DNA of 64,000 nucleotides from an uncultured Hyphomicrobiales bacterium (GTDB lineage: Bacteria; Pseudomonadota; Alphaproteobacteria; Rhizobiales; Rhizobiaceae). The stretch lies in assembly GCA_943908365.1 (NCBI GenBank), contig CALTTH010000010.1, positions 1 to 64,000 on the forward strand. The letters are read 5' to 3'. The position numbers were made by a program, and so were the translations under genes. The notes beneath the pieces were generated by a model. The model saw nothing but the letters and a program-made list of their open reading frames with translations, was not told where the DNA came from and did not search any database. The stretch's first letter is position 1. Every line of letters begins with the position of its first letter. Shown one piece after another: positions 55,781-64,000 of the stretch.

Positions 55781-56008
55781 TCAGCGTCTTTGTGTATTGT
55801 GGACGGCGTAGAGTTCCGCCACATTGACGGCCTCGCTATCGCTCTTACGGCGCTGGACGAAGCCGCCCTTGTCTCTTTGTTGTGTCTCGGCCCAAAGCTT
55901 CAGCGCGGCGCGCACGACTTCGCTGGTGGAGGCGTAGGCGCCGCAAGCGACGGCTTCGTGCATCTTCGCGGCCTGTTCCGGAGAGATCGATACGGTCAAC
56001 ACTGGCAT
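55781..56008 (-). CDS. ParD-like antitoxin without visible toxin
   Basis: 75 residues; GGAGG lies upstream of the ATG. LTVSISPEQAAKMHEAVACG-AYASTSEVVRAALKLWAE is the ribbon-helix-helix ParD/CopG DNA-binding fold. ParE normally follows with a short overlap, but the next 120 bp lack a gene and the following gene is the EAL-GGDEF protein. An orphan, or a regulator acting on a distant partner. Confidence 0.85.
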   Translation of the reverse strand: MPVLTVSISPEQAAKMHEAVACGAYASTSEVVRAALKLWAETQQRDKGGFVQRRKSDSEAVNVAELYAVHNTQRR

Positions 56009-56242
56009 GGATGGTCCTCCCTATTACCAAGCTGCAGGATTTTTTCCGTCAGCCGCATTTGCCGTCGTAAACTCGCTTGCAGCATATGCATATTCTGCGG
56101 ATCGCAAGGCGGCGGTCTAGTAGAACGTGAGAAGTTATTCTTGGTTCCCGCTAAAAATACTCAGAGCCCGACGAGGGGCGAACACGTGATCGACGTTTTC
56201 ATTGACATGGCGCGAACCAGTTGGAAGTCCGTCGCATTTTTT

Positions 56243-56264
56243 ATTGATTGACTAATCAATCAAT
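56243..56264. promoter_or_regulatory. BetI operator-like dyad upstream of betI
   Basis: An inverted pair TTGATTG/CAATCAA centred on ACTAAT, followed by repeated ATAAT. It resembles BetI operators in E. coli and Sinorhizobium (TTGATTG core; established knowledge). It lies 27 bp before betI. Confidence 0.6.
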
Positions 56265-56290
56265 AATAATAAGGCCCAAAGGAGATCGGT

Positions 56291-56902
56291 ATGCCCAAAG
56301 TCGGAATGGAGCCGTTGCGGCGCAAAGCGCTGGTCGATGCAGCTCTACGCACCATAGGCCATCATGGTTCGTTGAATGTGACGATGTCGGACATCGCACG
56401 AGAGGCAGGTGTTTCGGCGGCCCTCGCGCACCATTACTTTGGCAGCAAGCAGCAACTCCTGCTGGAGACGATCCGCAGCCTGTTGCGGGATTTGCGGCGG
56501 GATGCCGTTGCTGCGTTGACACGGGCCTCTGGCCCACGCGAGCGCCTCAGCGCCATCGTGCGGGTGTCGTTTCAAAGCGACCAGTTCACCCAGGAAACGG
56601 TGGCGGCGTGGCTGGCCTTTTATGTCGAGGCGCAGCGCTCGGAAGAAACCCGCCGTCTTCTCGTCGTCTATACCAAGCGCCTTCGCTCCAACATCATGCA
56701 TAGCCTTGGTCGTCTTTGCCCGCCGGACGACGCGGCAAGGATCGCGGAAGGGGCCGCAGCACTGATCGACGGTCTTTATATTCGCCACAGCCTACATGCC
56801 GCACCGCTTGGCATCTCCGCCGCGGGCGCTCTGGTCGAAGATTACTTCGACGTGCAGCTGAAACGCTTTTTGGACAACAAGCCGTCCCCCAGCATTCTTT
56901 GA
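56291..56902 (+). CDS. betI: TetR-type choline-responsive repressor
   Basis: 203 residues. [32 protein letters not shown], preceded by [16 protein letters not shown], and a C-terminal choline-binding domain ([24 protein letters not shown] region). AAGGAG precedes the ATG. Represses betIBA until choline is present. 11 bp before betB. Confidence 0.95.
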   Translation: MPKVGMEPLRRKALVDAALRTIGHHGSLNVTMSDIAREAGVSAALAHHYFGSKQQLLLETIRSLLRDLRRDAVAALTRASGPRERLSAIVRVSFQSDQFTQETVAAWLAFYVEAQRSEETRRLLVVYTKRLRSNIMHSLGRLCPPDDAARIAEGAAALIDGLYIRHSLHAAPLGISAAGALVEDYFDVQLKRFLDNKPSPSIL

Positions 56903-56913
56903 GGACACTGATC

Positions 56914-58383
56914 ATGACGTTGAAAGCCCAGCCGAAAGCCTCGCATTTCATTGATGGCGACTATGTTGAAGATGACAAGGGAACGCTGATCGAAAGCATC
57001 TATCCGGCGACCGGTGAAGTCATCGCGCGCCTTCATGCGGCGACCCCTGCCATTGTCGAGCGAGCAATCGCCTCGGGCAAGCGCGCGCAGAAAGAATGGG
57101 CGGGGATGAGCCCGACGGCACGCGGGCGTATCCTGCGCCGTGCTGCAGACATTATGCGCGAGCGCAACCGCGAGCTTTCCGAGCTTGAAACGCTCGACAC
57201 CGGCAAGCCTATTCAGGAAACCATCGTTGCTGATCCGACCTCCGGTGCTGATTGCTTCGAATTCTTTGGCGGCATCGCGCCATCTGCGTTAAACGGCGAT
57301 TACATTCCGCTTGGCGGCGATTTTGCCTATACCAAGCGCGTCCCGCTTGGTGTCTGCGTCGGTATCGGCGCCTGGAACTATCCCCAGCAGATCGCCTGCT
57401 GGAAGGCGGCTCCTGCGCTCGTCGCTGGCAACGCCATGGTCTTCAAGCCATCGGAAAACACCCCGCTGGGGGCCTTGAAGATCGCCGAAATTCTCATCGA
57501 AGCGGGACTGCCGAAAGGTCTTTTCAACGTCATTCAGGGCGACCGCGATACCGGCCCACTTCTCGTCAACCATCCAGATATCGCCAAGGTGTCATTGACC
57601 GGCTCTGTTCCAACGGGCCGCAAGGTCGCTGCCGCGGCTGCGGGCCATCTGAAGCATGTGACGATGGAACTTGGCGGCAAGTCGCCGCTCGTCGTCTTCG
57701 ACGACGCCGATATCGAAAGTGCGGTTGGCGGCGCCATGCTCGGCAATTTCTATTCCTCGGGGCAGGTCTGCTCCAATGGGACGCGCGTCTTCGTTCAGCG
57801 GGGTGCAAAACAGCGTTTCCTCGACAATCTCAAGAGCCGCACCGACGCCATGATTATTGGCGACCCCATGAATGAGACAACCCAGATCGGCCCGCTCGTC
57901 TCGAAAGCGCAGCAGGAAAAGGTGCTGGCCTATATGGAGAAAGGGAAGGCAGAAGGCGCGACGCTCGTGAGCGGGGGCGGCATTCCCAACAATGTCTCCG
58001 GCCAGGGCTATTACGTGCAGCCCACGGTTTTTGCCGATGTAAAAGACGACATGACCATCGCCCGCGAAGAGATATTCGGGCCGGTAATGTGCGTGCTGGA
58101 TTTCGATGATGAAGACGAGGTGATTGCCCGCGCTAACGCGACCGAATTCGGTCTCGCGGGCGGCGTCTTCACCGCCGACCTGTCGCGTGCGCATCGCGTC
58201 GTCGATCAGTTGGAAGCCGGCACGCTCTGGATCAACACCTATAATCTGTGCCCGGTCGAAATGCCCTTCGGCGGCTCCAAGCAATCCGGCTTCGGCCGGG
58301 AAAATTCAGCCGCAGCCCTCAATCATTACAGTGAGTTGAAGACGATCTACGTGGCAACTGGGAAAGTCGAAGCGCCCTATTGA
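56914..58383 (+). CDS. betB: betaine aldehyde dehydrogenase
   Basis: 489 residues from the ATG at 56914. Catalytic Glu in [20 protein letters not shown], catalytic Cys in [13 protein letters not shown], and NADP-fold [20 protein letters not shown]. Oxidises betaine aldehyde to glycine betaine. No betC (choline sulfatase) gene lies between betI and betB, unlike Sinorhizobium. Confidence 0.95.
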   Translation: MTLKAQPKASHFIDGDYVEDDKGTLIESIYPATGEVIARLHAATPAIVERAIASGKRAQKEWAGMSPTARGRILRRAADIMRERNRELSELETLDTGKPIQETIVADPTSGADCFEFFGGIAPSALNGDYIPLGGDFAYTKRVPLGVCVGIGAWNYPQQIACWKAAPALVAGNAMVFKPSENTPLGALKIAEILIEAGLPKGLFNVIQGDRDTGPLLVNHPDIAKVSLTGSVPTGRKVAAAAAGHLKHVTMELGGKSPLVVFDDADIESAVGGAMLGNFYSSGQVCSNGTRVFVQRGAKQRFLDNLKSRTDAMIIGDPMNETTQIGPLVSKAQQEKVLAYMEKGKAEGATLVSGGGIPNNVSGQGYYVQPTVFADVKDDMTIAREEIFGPVMCVLDFDDEDEVIARANATEFGLAGGVFTADLSRAHRVVDQLEAGTLWINTYNLCPVEMPFGGSKQSGFGRENSAAALNHYSELKTIYVATGKVEAPY

Positions 58384-58427
58384 TGGGGCGCTGCTCCCCT
58401 GCTCAGGGAGTATCCAATCGATCCGGC

Positions 58428-58463
58428 TACCCGCCAGTCGCCTTTCGGCCCTGACGGCGGGTA
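58428..58463 (+). other. hairpin between betB and betA
   Basis: TACCCGCC (58428-58435) pairs with GGCGGGTA (58456-58463) just before betA's ribosome site. No T run, so an mRNA-stability or attenuator stem is more likely than a terminator. Confidence 0.4.
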
Positions 58464-58486
58464 ATTAACACCAAGAGAGATAACAG

Positions 58487-60139
58487 ATGCAGCAGGCAGA
58501 TTTCGTCATTGTCGGTTCCGGGTCCGCTGGCTCAGCCATGGCCTATCGCCTGTCGGAAGACGGCAAGTATTCTGTCATCGTCATCGAGGCAGGCGGATCG
58601 GATTTCGGTCCATTCATCCAGATGCCGGCAGCCCTTGCCTGGCCGATGAGCATGAAGCGCTACAATTGGGGGTATCTCTCCGAGCCGGAGCCGAATCTCA
58701 ACAATCGCCGCATCACCGCACCCCGCGGCAAGGTCATCGGCGGCTCGTCTTCCATCAACGGACTTGTCTATGTCCGCGGCCACGCGGAAGACTTCAATCG
58801 CTGGGAAGAGCTCGGGGCCCAGGGCTGGGCCTATGCGGATGTGCTTCCTTACTTTAAGCGAATGGAACATAGCCATGGCGGTGAGCAAGGCTGGCGCGGC
58901 ACGGATGGTCCGCTGCATGTCCAACGTGGTCCGGTGAAAAACCCGCTGTTCCATGCCTTCATTCAGGCAGGCGCACAGGCCGGGTTTGAACTGACAGACG
59001 ACTATAATGGCTCGAAGCAGGAGGGCTTCGGCCTGATGGAGCAGACGATCCATGACGGTCGCCGCTGGTCTGCCGCAAACGCGTATCTGAGGCCGGCTCT
59101 GAAGCGCGGTAATGTCACGCTCGTGCACGGCTTTGCGCGTAAGATCGTGATAGACAACGGCCGCGCGACAGGCGTCGAGATCGAGCGCAAGGGTGCCGTC
59201 GAGACGATCAAGGCAAATCGCGAGGTGATCATTGCCGCCTCGTCCTTCAACTCGCCGAAACTCTTGATGCTGTCCGGTATCGGTCCTGCCCAGCATCTTC
59301 AGGATATGGGCGTTGAGGTAAAGGTGGATCGACCGGGCGTCGGCGCCAATCTCCAGGACCATATGGAATTCTATTTCCAGCAGGTCTCGACCAAACCTGT
59401 ATCGCTCTATTCATGGCTTCCTTGGTTCTGGCAGGGCGTGGCGGGTGCCCAATGGCTGATGACCAAGGGCGGGCTCGGTGCCTCCAACCAGTTCGAGGCC
59501 TGCGCCTTTCTGCGCTCTGCACCGGGATTGAAACAGCCCGACATCCAGTTCCATTTCCTGCCCGTCGCCATTTCCTACGACGGCAAGGCTGCAGCCAAGA
59601 GCCATGGCTTCCAGGTGCATGTCGGCTACAACCTGTCGAAATCCCGCGGCAATGTCACGCTGCGGTCTTCCGATCCAAAGGACGATCCGGTCATCCGATT
59701 CAACTATATGAGTCATGCAGAAGACTGGGAGAAATTCCGTCATTGCGTGCGTCTCACGCGCGAGATTTTCAACCAGAAAGCTTTCGACGAGTTCCGTGGC
59801 CCTGAAATTCAGCCGGGCGAAAAGATTCAGTCCGATGCGGAGATTGACGCCTTCCTGCGTGAACATCTGGAAAGTGCCTACCACCCCTGCGGCACCTGCC
59901 GGATGGGCGCCAAGGACGATCCGCTGGCGGTGGTCGATCCGGAATGCCGCCTCATCGGCGTTGATGGCCTGCGTGTGGCGGATAGCTCGATCTTCCCGCA
60001 TGTGACCTATGGCAACCTCAATGCACCGTCGATCATGACAGGAGAAAAGGCCGCAGATCATATTCTTGGGCGGCAGCCGCTGCCGCGTTCCAATCAGGAG
60101 CCTTGGGTCAATCCGCGTGCTGCGGTCAGCGATCGATAA
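58487..60139 (+). CDS. betA: choline dehydrogenase
   Basis: 550 residues, GMC oxidoreductase family. FAD-binding [40 protein letters not shown], and the catalytic-His region [16 protein letters not shown] with [18 protein letters not shown] at the end. Oxidises choline to betaine aldehyde at the membrane. Last gene of betIBA; together the unit makes the osmoprotectant betaine or feeds it to catabolism. Confidence 0.95.
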   Translation: MQQADFVIVGSGSAGSAMAYRLSEDGKYSVIVIEAGGSDFGPFIQMPAALAWPMSMKRYNWGYLSEPEPNLNNRRITAPRGKVIGGSSSINGLVYVRGHAEDFNRWEELGAQGWAYADVLPYFKRMEHSHGGEQGWRGTDGPLHVQRGPVKNPLFHAFIQAGAQAGFELTDDYNGSKQEGFGLMEQTIHDGRRWSAANAYLRPALKRGNVTLVHGFARKIVIDNGRATGVEIERKGAVETIKANREVIIAASSFNSPKLLMLSGIGPAQHLQDMGVEVKVDRPGVGANLQDHMEFYFQQVSTKPVSLYSWLPWFWQGVAGAQWLMTKGGLGASNQFEACAFLRSAPGLKQPDIQFHFLPVAISYDGKAAAKSHGFQVHVGYNLSKSRGNVTLRSSDPKDDPVIRFNYMSHAEDWEKFRHCVRLTREIFNQKAFDEFRGPEIQPGEKIQSDAEIDAFLREHLESAYHPCGTCRMGAKDDPLAVVDPECRLIGVDGLRVADSSIFPHVTYGNLNAPSIMTGEKAADHILGRQPLPRSNQEPWVNPRAAVSDR

Positions 60140-60275
60140 GAGGTCCACGACGCTTGTTTCTGCGTAGGGCAGAACTTTTTTGTTTTTTGACGCGCGCCAC
60201 AAGCTGCCTTTCCATGGCAAATGTCAAAGACGAGGTTGCAATCGGAGCCGCTGGGTTTGATAAGAAGCCTTGCGA

Positions 60276-61706
60276 ATGACAATGCAGAAACATGCCATGC
60301 CCGCCACCTACAAGAAAATGAAGATGGTTCGCCGCTCCCGTGTCATGTGGGGTTCGTGGCGCGTCTGGAAACCGAGAGCCGTCTTCTGGCTCGGTGCTAT
60401 TGCAGTGGGGCTGATCAGCGTGGCCTTTGCCAAGGCGGCGGACTGGGCGCAGCATGTCTTTAACGCCACTACAACGTCTGCCGAGTGGGCCTTTCTTCTT
60501 CCGCTCATCATCACTCCGCTAGGCTTCGTGCTCTGCGCCTGGATTGCGATGGTGGTGTTTCCCAATTCCGGCGGAAGCGGCATCCCGCAAGCCATCGCGG
60601 CACGCCATTTTCACGATGATGCGGACCGCTCCAGGCTTTTGTCGATTAAGCTTGCCGTCGGCAAGATCGTCCTGACCGTTGTCGGCCTGATGTCCGGCGC
60701 ATCTATCGGACGCGAGGGGCCGACAGTGCAGGTCGGTGCCTCGATCATGCTTCTGGCGGCACGCGTGGGTGGCATGGCGCAGGCGAGAGGTCTCATCCTG
60801 GCCGGATCCGCCGCAGGCATCGCAGCCGCCTTTAACACGCCACTTGCCGGCATCGTCTTTGCCATAGAGGAAATGAGCCGCTCCTATCAGTCTCGTGCCA
60901 ATGGTCTTGTGCTAACCGCCGTCATCCTCTCGGGCCTGGCATCGCTCGGGCTTGTCGGCAGCTATACCTATTTCGGCACCAGCACTGTGGTGATGCAGAG
61001 CGCCAAGGACTGGAGCCTTGTTCTGGTCTGCGGTATCGGCGGGGGTTTGCTCGGTGCCATTTTCAGCGCGGGTGCTCTGCGTGTCTCGCAGCGCATTCGT
61101 CGTTGGGCGCACACCGTTCCGTTGAAACGTATGCTGATCGTAGCAGCTGTCTGCGGCCTTGGATCCGCCGTCATCGGTGTGGCAAGCGGTGGCGCAACTT
61201 TCGGGACCGGTTATGAGCAGGCGAGGGCGGCGGTCGAAGGTCACGCTGCCCCGATGTTTTTCTTTGTCGAAAAGCTGCTGACGACGTTTCTTGCCATGCT
61301 GTCTGGCATTCCAGGCGGTATCTTCGCGCCATCTCTTTCTGTGGGTGCCGGCTTCGGCAGCACCGTGTCCTCAGTCCTCGGCACCAGCATCGCGCTCGGA
61401 GCCATTCTCGGCATGGCGGGCTACTTTGCCGGCGTTGTGCAAGCGCCAATGACGGCTTTCGTCATCATTCTGGAAATGACAGGAAACCATGATGGGGTAA
61501 TCGCCATCATGGCGGCCTCGATGCTCGGCTATCTCACCTCAAGAATGATTTCCGCAGAGCCGCTTTATCACGGTCTTTCACGCGTCTTCATAGCTCAGGG
61601 GATAAGGGCGAGGCGCGCGAGCGAAGCTGAGAAGCATGACGGTAACGTTCAAGCGGAGTCTGGCTTGCGCTCCGGTGCTGGTTCAAACGAGTCGACGCCG
61701 AAATAA
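60276..61706 (+). CDS. ClC-family chloride channel / H+-Cl- antiporter
   Basis: About 476 residues from the ATG at 60276; exact start uncertain, several Met follow. Selectivity motifs SGGSGIPQAI, SIGREGPTVQ (gating Glu) and GGIFAPSL; proton-pathway Glu likely in VFAIEEMSRSY. This pattern favours H+/Cl- exchange. About ten membrane helices. The 3' end overlaps the convergent DUF3750 gene by 58 bp. Confidence 0.92.
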   Translation: MTMQKHAMPATYKKMKMVRRSRVMWGSWRVWKPRAVFWLGAIAVGLISVAFAKAADWAQHVFNATTTSAEWAFLLPLIITPLGFVLCAWIAMVVFPNSGGSGIPQAIAARHFHDDADRSRLLSIKLAVGKIVLTVVGLMSGASIGREGPTVQVGASIMLLAARVGGMAQARGLILAGSAAGIAAAFNTPLAGIVFAIEEMSRSYQSRANGLVLTAVILSGLASLGLVGSYTYFGTSTVVMQSAKDWSLVLVCGIGGGLLGAIFSAGALRVSQRIRRWAHTVPLKRMLIVAAVCGLGSAVIGVASGGATFGTGYEQARAAVEGHAAPMFFFVEKLLTTFLAMLSGIPGGIFAPSLSVGAGFGSTVSSVLGTSIALGAILGMAGYFAGVVQAPMTAFVIILEMTGNHDGVIAIMAASMLGYLTSRMISAEPLYHGLSRVFIAQGIRARRASEAEKHDGNVQAESGLRSGAGSNESTPK

Positions 61707-62428
61707 CCAAGCCCCGGAATCTTGATGCCGGGGTTCTTTATATCGATCCCGGCGACGAGGCCGAGGAAATTGACCTCAAAACCGCTGCGCAAGCCCGCCG
61801 ATAACCCGAAAATGCCACCCAGCGAGAAGCTCATATCTTTCCAATCCTCGGCAATATGGATGAGCTTGCCGTTCGGCAGATAGTCTCGACCGACCGCATC
61901 TGGCGGCAGAACGACTCCGAGTTCCGGCACGCTGCGCAGCACATGGGCAATAAAGGTATTGGAATTGGGGCCGGGGTAAATCCGGTAGCCCCCTGCCTTT
62001 GCGTAAGGATAGTCGGCGATCGCCTGCTGGATTTTCGGAATCAGCCTCCCGGCTTCTTCACCGTGCATTTCCAGAACCTTGCGGGGCATGTTCGAATACC
62101 AGTAGGCATCCGGCGCGTAGGCATTGCGGCGGATGGGCGAGCCCCAGCCGACCTTGTCGTAGCGCTCATAGCTCGCCGCACCTGCCGGCTTCATCACGAT
62201 CCAGGCGTGGCTGGCAATCGAGCCTTTGAAGCCGCCGGTCATGGCCGAGTAGACATAGATCGCCGCGGGCTTGTCGGCTGCTGCTTCCGGCAGAATGCCC
62301 GCGGAAGACCAGCGCGCATTGCGGTAGCCGGTCGGATGGTCCTTCATCACCCACAGACCCGCGGAAGCGAGGGCAGGCAGGAGATAGACGAGAAAGACGA
62401 CGGCCAGAAACCGCTTGGCAAATTTCAA
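61649..62428 (-). CDS. DUF3750 protein
   Basis: 259 residues. N-terminal membrane/signal helix FLAVVFLVYLLPALASAGLW, then a secreted domain with AAIYVYSAMTGGFKGSIASH-AWIVMKP, GWGSPIRRNAYAPDAYWYSN and SNTFIAHVLRSVPELGVVLP. This is the DUF3750 pattern; a conserved His and Asn-Thr-Phe recall papain-like hydrolases (inference). Antisense overlap with the ClC 3' end. Confidence 0.85.
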   Translation of the reverse strand: MKFAKRFLAVVFLVYLLPALASAGLWVMKDHPTGYRNARWSSAGILPEAAADKPAAIYVYSAMTGGFKGSIASHAWIVMKPAGAASYERYDKVGWGSPIRRNAYAPDAYWYSNMPRKVLEMHGEEAGRLIPKIQQAIADYPYAKAGGYRIYPGPNSNTFIAHVLRSVPELGVVLPPDAVGRDYLPNGKLIHIAEDWKDMSFSLGGIFGLSAGLRSGFEVNFLGLVAGIDIKNPGIKIPGLGYFGVDSFEPAPERKPDSA

Positions 62429-62502
62429 TGGAGTGCCCCGTGCATGATGCGAACAATAAGGATAGATAGGGATCGCATTTCGAATTTTTTGAGGCCGGCA
62501 TC

Positions 62503-63510
62503 ATGCACAACCCCGTTACCGTTGAGGTCACCCGCGGCAACCTCGTCGAAAGCCGCCATCGAGGCATGGCCGTCGTGGTGGATGGCGATGGCAAGGTTGT
62601 CTTTTCCGCAGGCGATGCCGAGAGCGCAGTCTTCCCGCGTTCTGCATGTAAGGCCATGCAGGCCTTGTTCATGGTGGAAAGCGGTGCTGCGGATGCTTAC
62701 GGCTTCGGCAACCGAGAGCTCGCACTGTCCTGCGCATCCCATTCAGGAGAAGAGGCGCATGTGGAACTGGCGGCATCGATGCTCGCAAGAGCGGGCCACG
62801 ATCTCAGGGCGCTGGAATGCGGTGCGCACTGGTCGCTCGACCAGAAAGCGCTGATAGGCCAGGCGCGCAGCATGGAGAAGCCGACGGCGCTGCACAACAA
62901 CTGTTCCGGCAAACATTCCGGCTTCATCTGCGCCTGCAGCCATAATCACTTCGAGACGAAGGGTTACGTCAATGCCGAGCACCCGTTGCAGCGCGAAATC
63001 CGCGCGACGATGGAAAGCCTCACGGGCGCTGCCATCGCCGAGGACAGTTGCGGCATCGATGGATGCTCCATCCCGGCCTATGCCGTACCGCTAAGATCAC
63101 TGGCGCACGGTTTCGCCAAGATGGCGACTGGACAAGGGCTGGAGCCGATCCGCGCTCAGGCCTCGAGTCGTCTGATCGAGGCTTGTATGGCAGAGCCCTT
63201 TTACGTTGCGGGAACGGGCCGCACCTGCACCAAGCTCATGGAAATCGCCCCGGGTAAGATTTTCGCCAAGACGGGTGCGGAAGGGGTTTTCGTTGGCATT
63301 CTGCCGGAAAAGGGATTGGCCATCGCGGTCAAATGCGAGGACGGCACGACCCGTGCCGCCGAAGCGATGATTGCCGCTCTACTGGCGAGGTATGTCGATA
63401 AGGAGAGCGTGGAAGCGTACGCTCTCGACGCGATCGCGAACCGCTCCATGAAGAACTGGAACGGCATCCATGTCGGCGACATCCGTGTAACGTCGGCTCT
63501 AACGCTCTGA
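62503..63510 (+). CDS. L-asparaginase, rhizobial AnsA (ReAV) type
   Basis: 335 residues. Family-specific motifs of class 3 asparaginases: FPRSACKAMQAL with Ser47 and Lys50 (SxxK), NNCSGKHSGF with the Cys and Lys of the zinc site, and EDSCGIDGCSIPAYAVPLRS with the second Cys. This is the structure-based ReAV site (established knowledge) and is unrelated to E. coli asparaginases. Hydrolyses asparagine to aspartate and ammonia. Monocistronic. Confidence 0.9.
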   Translation: MHNPVTVEVTRGNLVESRHRGMAVVVDGDGKVVFSAGDAESAVFPRSACKAMQALFMVESGAADAYGFGNRELALSCASHSGEEAHVELAASMLARAGHDLRALECGAHWSLDQKALIGQARSMEKPTALHNNCSGKHSGFICACSHNHFETKGYVNAEHPLQREIRATMESLTGAAIAEDSCGIDGCSIPAYAVPLRSLAHGFAKMATGQGLEPIRAQASSRLIEACMAEPFYVAGTGRTCTKLMEIAPGKIFAKTGAEGVFVGILPEKGLAIAVKCEDGTTRAAEAMIAALLARYVDKESVEAYALDAIANRSMKNWNGIHVGDIRVTSALTL

Positions 63511-63568
63511 TTCCGCGCACGATACTTTCCGAAAATCGATTCCGATTTCCGGGTCGATGCTTGAGAGC

Positions 63569-64000
63569 TTAAGCCGGTTCGGCAGCTCTCGCATCCCACA
63601 TAGCTTTGAAGGCCGGGCGGGATTGGCAACGCTCCAGCCATGCCTTCACGGCAGGATGCGCATCAAAAAGCGGCGCGTGCGCCTGTGCGTAGCGAACAAC
63701 TTCCGCAGCGTTCAGATCGGCAACCGTGAAGCGGTCGCCAACCAGATAGTCTTTGGTCGACAAGTGCTGTTCCAGCACGCGGAAGGGCCGGCGCAACATG
63801 CGCGCTGCCACCTCGATGACGGCTCTGCCGGTTTCGCTGTCGGCCAGTCCCTCGGCAAAGGTCGAGGAAATCTTTAACGCATTCGTCTCGATTTCCGTCG
63901 CGGCAAAGAAGGACCATTGCAGCATATGCGCATCTTCCGCCGCGTCTTTTGGCGCGATGGGGGTGCCGTATTTCCGCGCCAGGTAAAGATTGATCGCCAT
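63569..64000 (-). CDS. glutathione S-transferase, 5' end cut by the window
   Basis: At least 143 residues of the C-terminal part. The window edge lies in MAINLYLARKYG, the end of the thioredoxin-like N-terminal domain of GSTs (usually ..ESxAIxxYLA.KY), so the true start is beyond 64000. Helical C-terminal domain with YLVGDRFTVADLNAAEVVRY and WLERCQSRPAFKAM. Substrate unknown. Confidence 0.85.
   Translation of the reverse strand: MAINLYLARKYGTPIAPKDAAEDAHMLQWSFFAATEIETNALKISSTFAEGLADSETGRAVIEVAARMLRRPFRVLEQHLSTKDYLVGDRFTVADLNAAEVVRYAQAHAPLFDAHPAVKAWLERCQSRPAFKAMWDARAAEPA

Overview
The window looks like the chromosome of a Rhizobiaceae alphaproteobacterium (Agrobacterium/Rhizobium type). The evidence is GC-rich coding DNA, a CcrM-type GANTC adenine methylase, a DciA-like protein beside MutY, malate:quinone oxidoreductase with a Tat-like leader, a betI-betB-betA operon, an EcfG-like promoter and a rhizobial-type (AnsA/ReAV) asparaginase. 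Genus cannot be fixed from the sequence alone.

Layout. 1-16.3 kb is core chromosome: end of a GntR regulator, a secreted protein, a DUF5680-like protein, ccrM, a HAD phosphatase overlapping mutY, a DciA-like gene, a DsbA-family protein, smc, ppdK, a small lipoprotein, a DUF1499 membrane protein, and a DCC oxidoreductase/MBL hydrolase pair. 16.3-34.75 kb is an integrated element in tRNA-Gln(TTG): a 17-bp identical repeat marks both ends (16345-16361 and 34738-34754), with a tyrosine integrase beside the right end. Nearly all its genes lie on the minus strand. They form a tightly overlapping head, packaging and partial tail series: portal, three small genes, protease-capsid fusion, tail chaperone, HNH, a triple-repeat protein, connectors, small and large terminase, tape measure, gpM-like protein. 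Then come a repeat-rich non-coding stretch and small genes of unknown role. No major tail tube, tail tip, lysis, replication or CI-type repressor gene was seen.

34.9-44.6 kb: mqo, a lipoprotein, tRNA-Pro(CGG), a four-gene micro-operon, a DapA-family protein lacking the catalytic lysine, a glycosyltransferase broken by one amber codon, a large capsule-type/methyltransferase fusion, and a 25-residue membrane protein behind an EcfG-type promoter. 44.7-52.4 kb is a sulfur assimilation locus: cysH-cysD-cysN (minus) diverging from sbp-cysT-cysW-cysA (plus), so sulfate uptake, activation and APS reduction are encoded together. 52.4-64 kb: a possible small transcript, a quinone oxidoreductase, an EAL-CBS-GGDEF protein, an orphan ParD-like antitoxin, betIBA (choline to glycine betaine) with a BetI-like operator, a ClC transporter, a DUF3750 protein, AnsA-type asparaginase and a truncated glutathione S-transferase.

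The element at 16.3-34.75 kb is the best candidate for something not yet described. It keeps an intact, translationally coupled capsid and packaging set in an unusual order, with tail chaperones and tape measure but no visible tube, tip, lysis or replication genes. It may be a satellite-like or domesticated transfer element rather than a complete prophage, but simple decay cannot be excluded.
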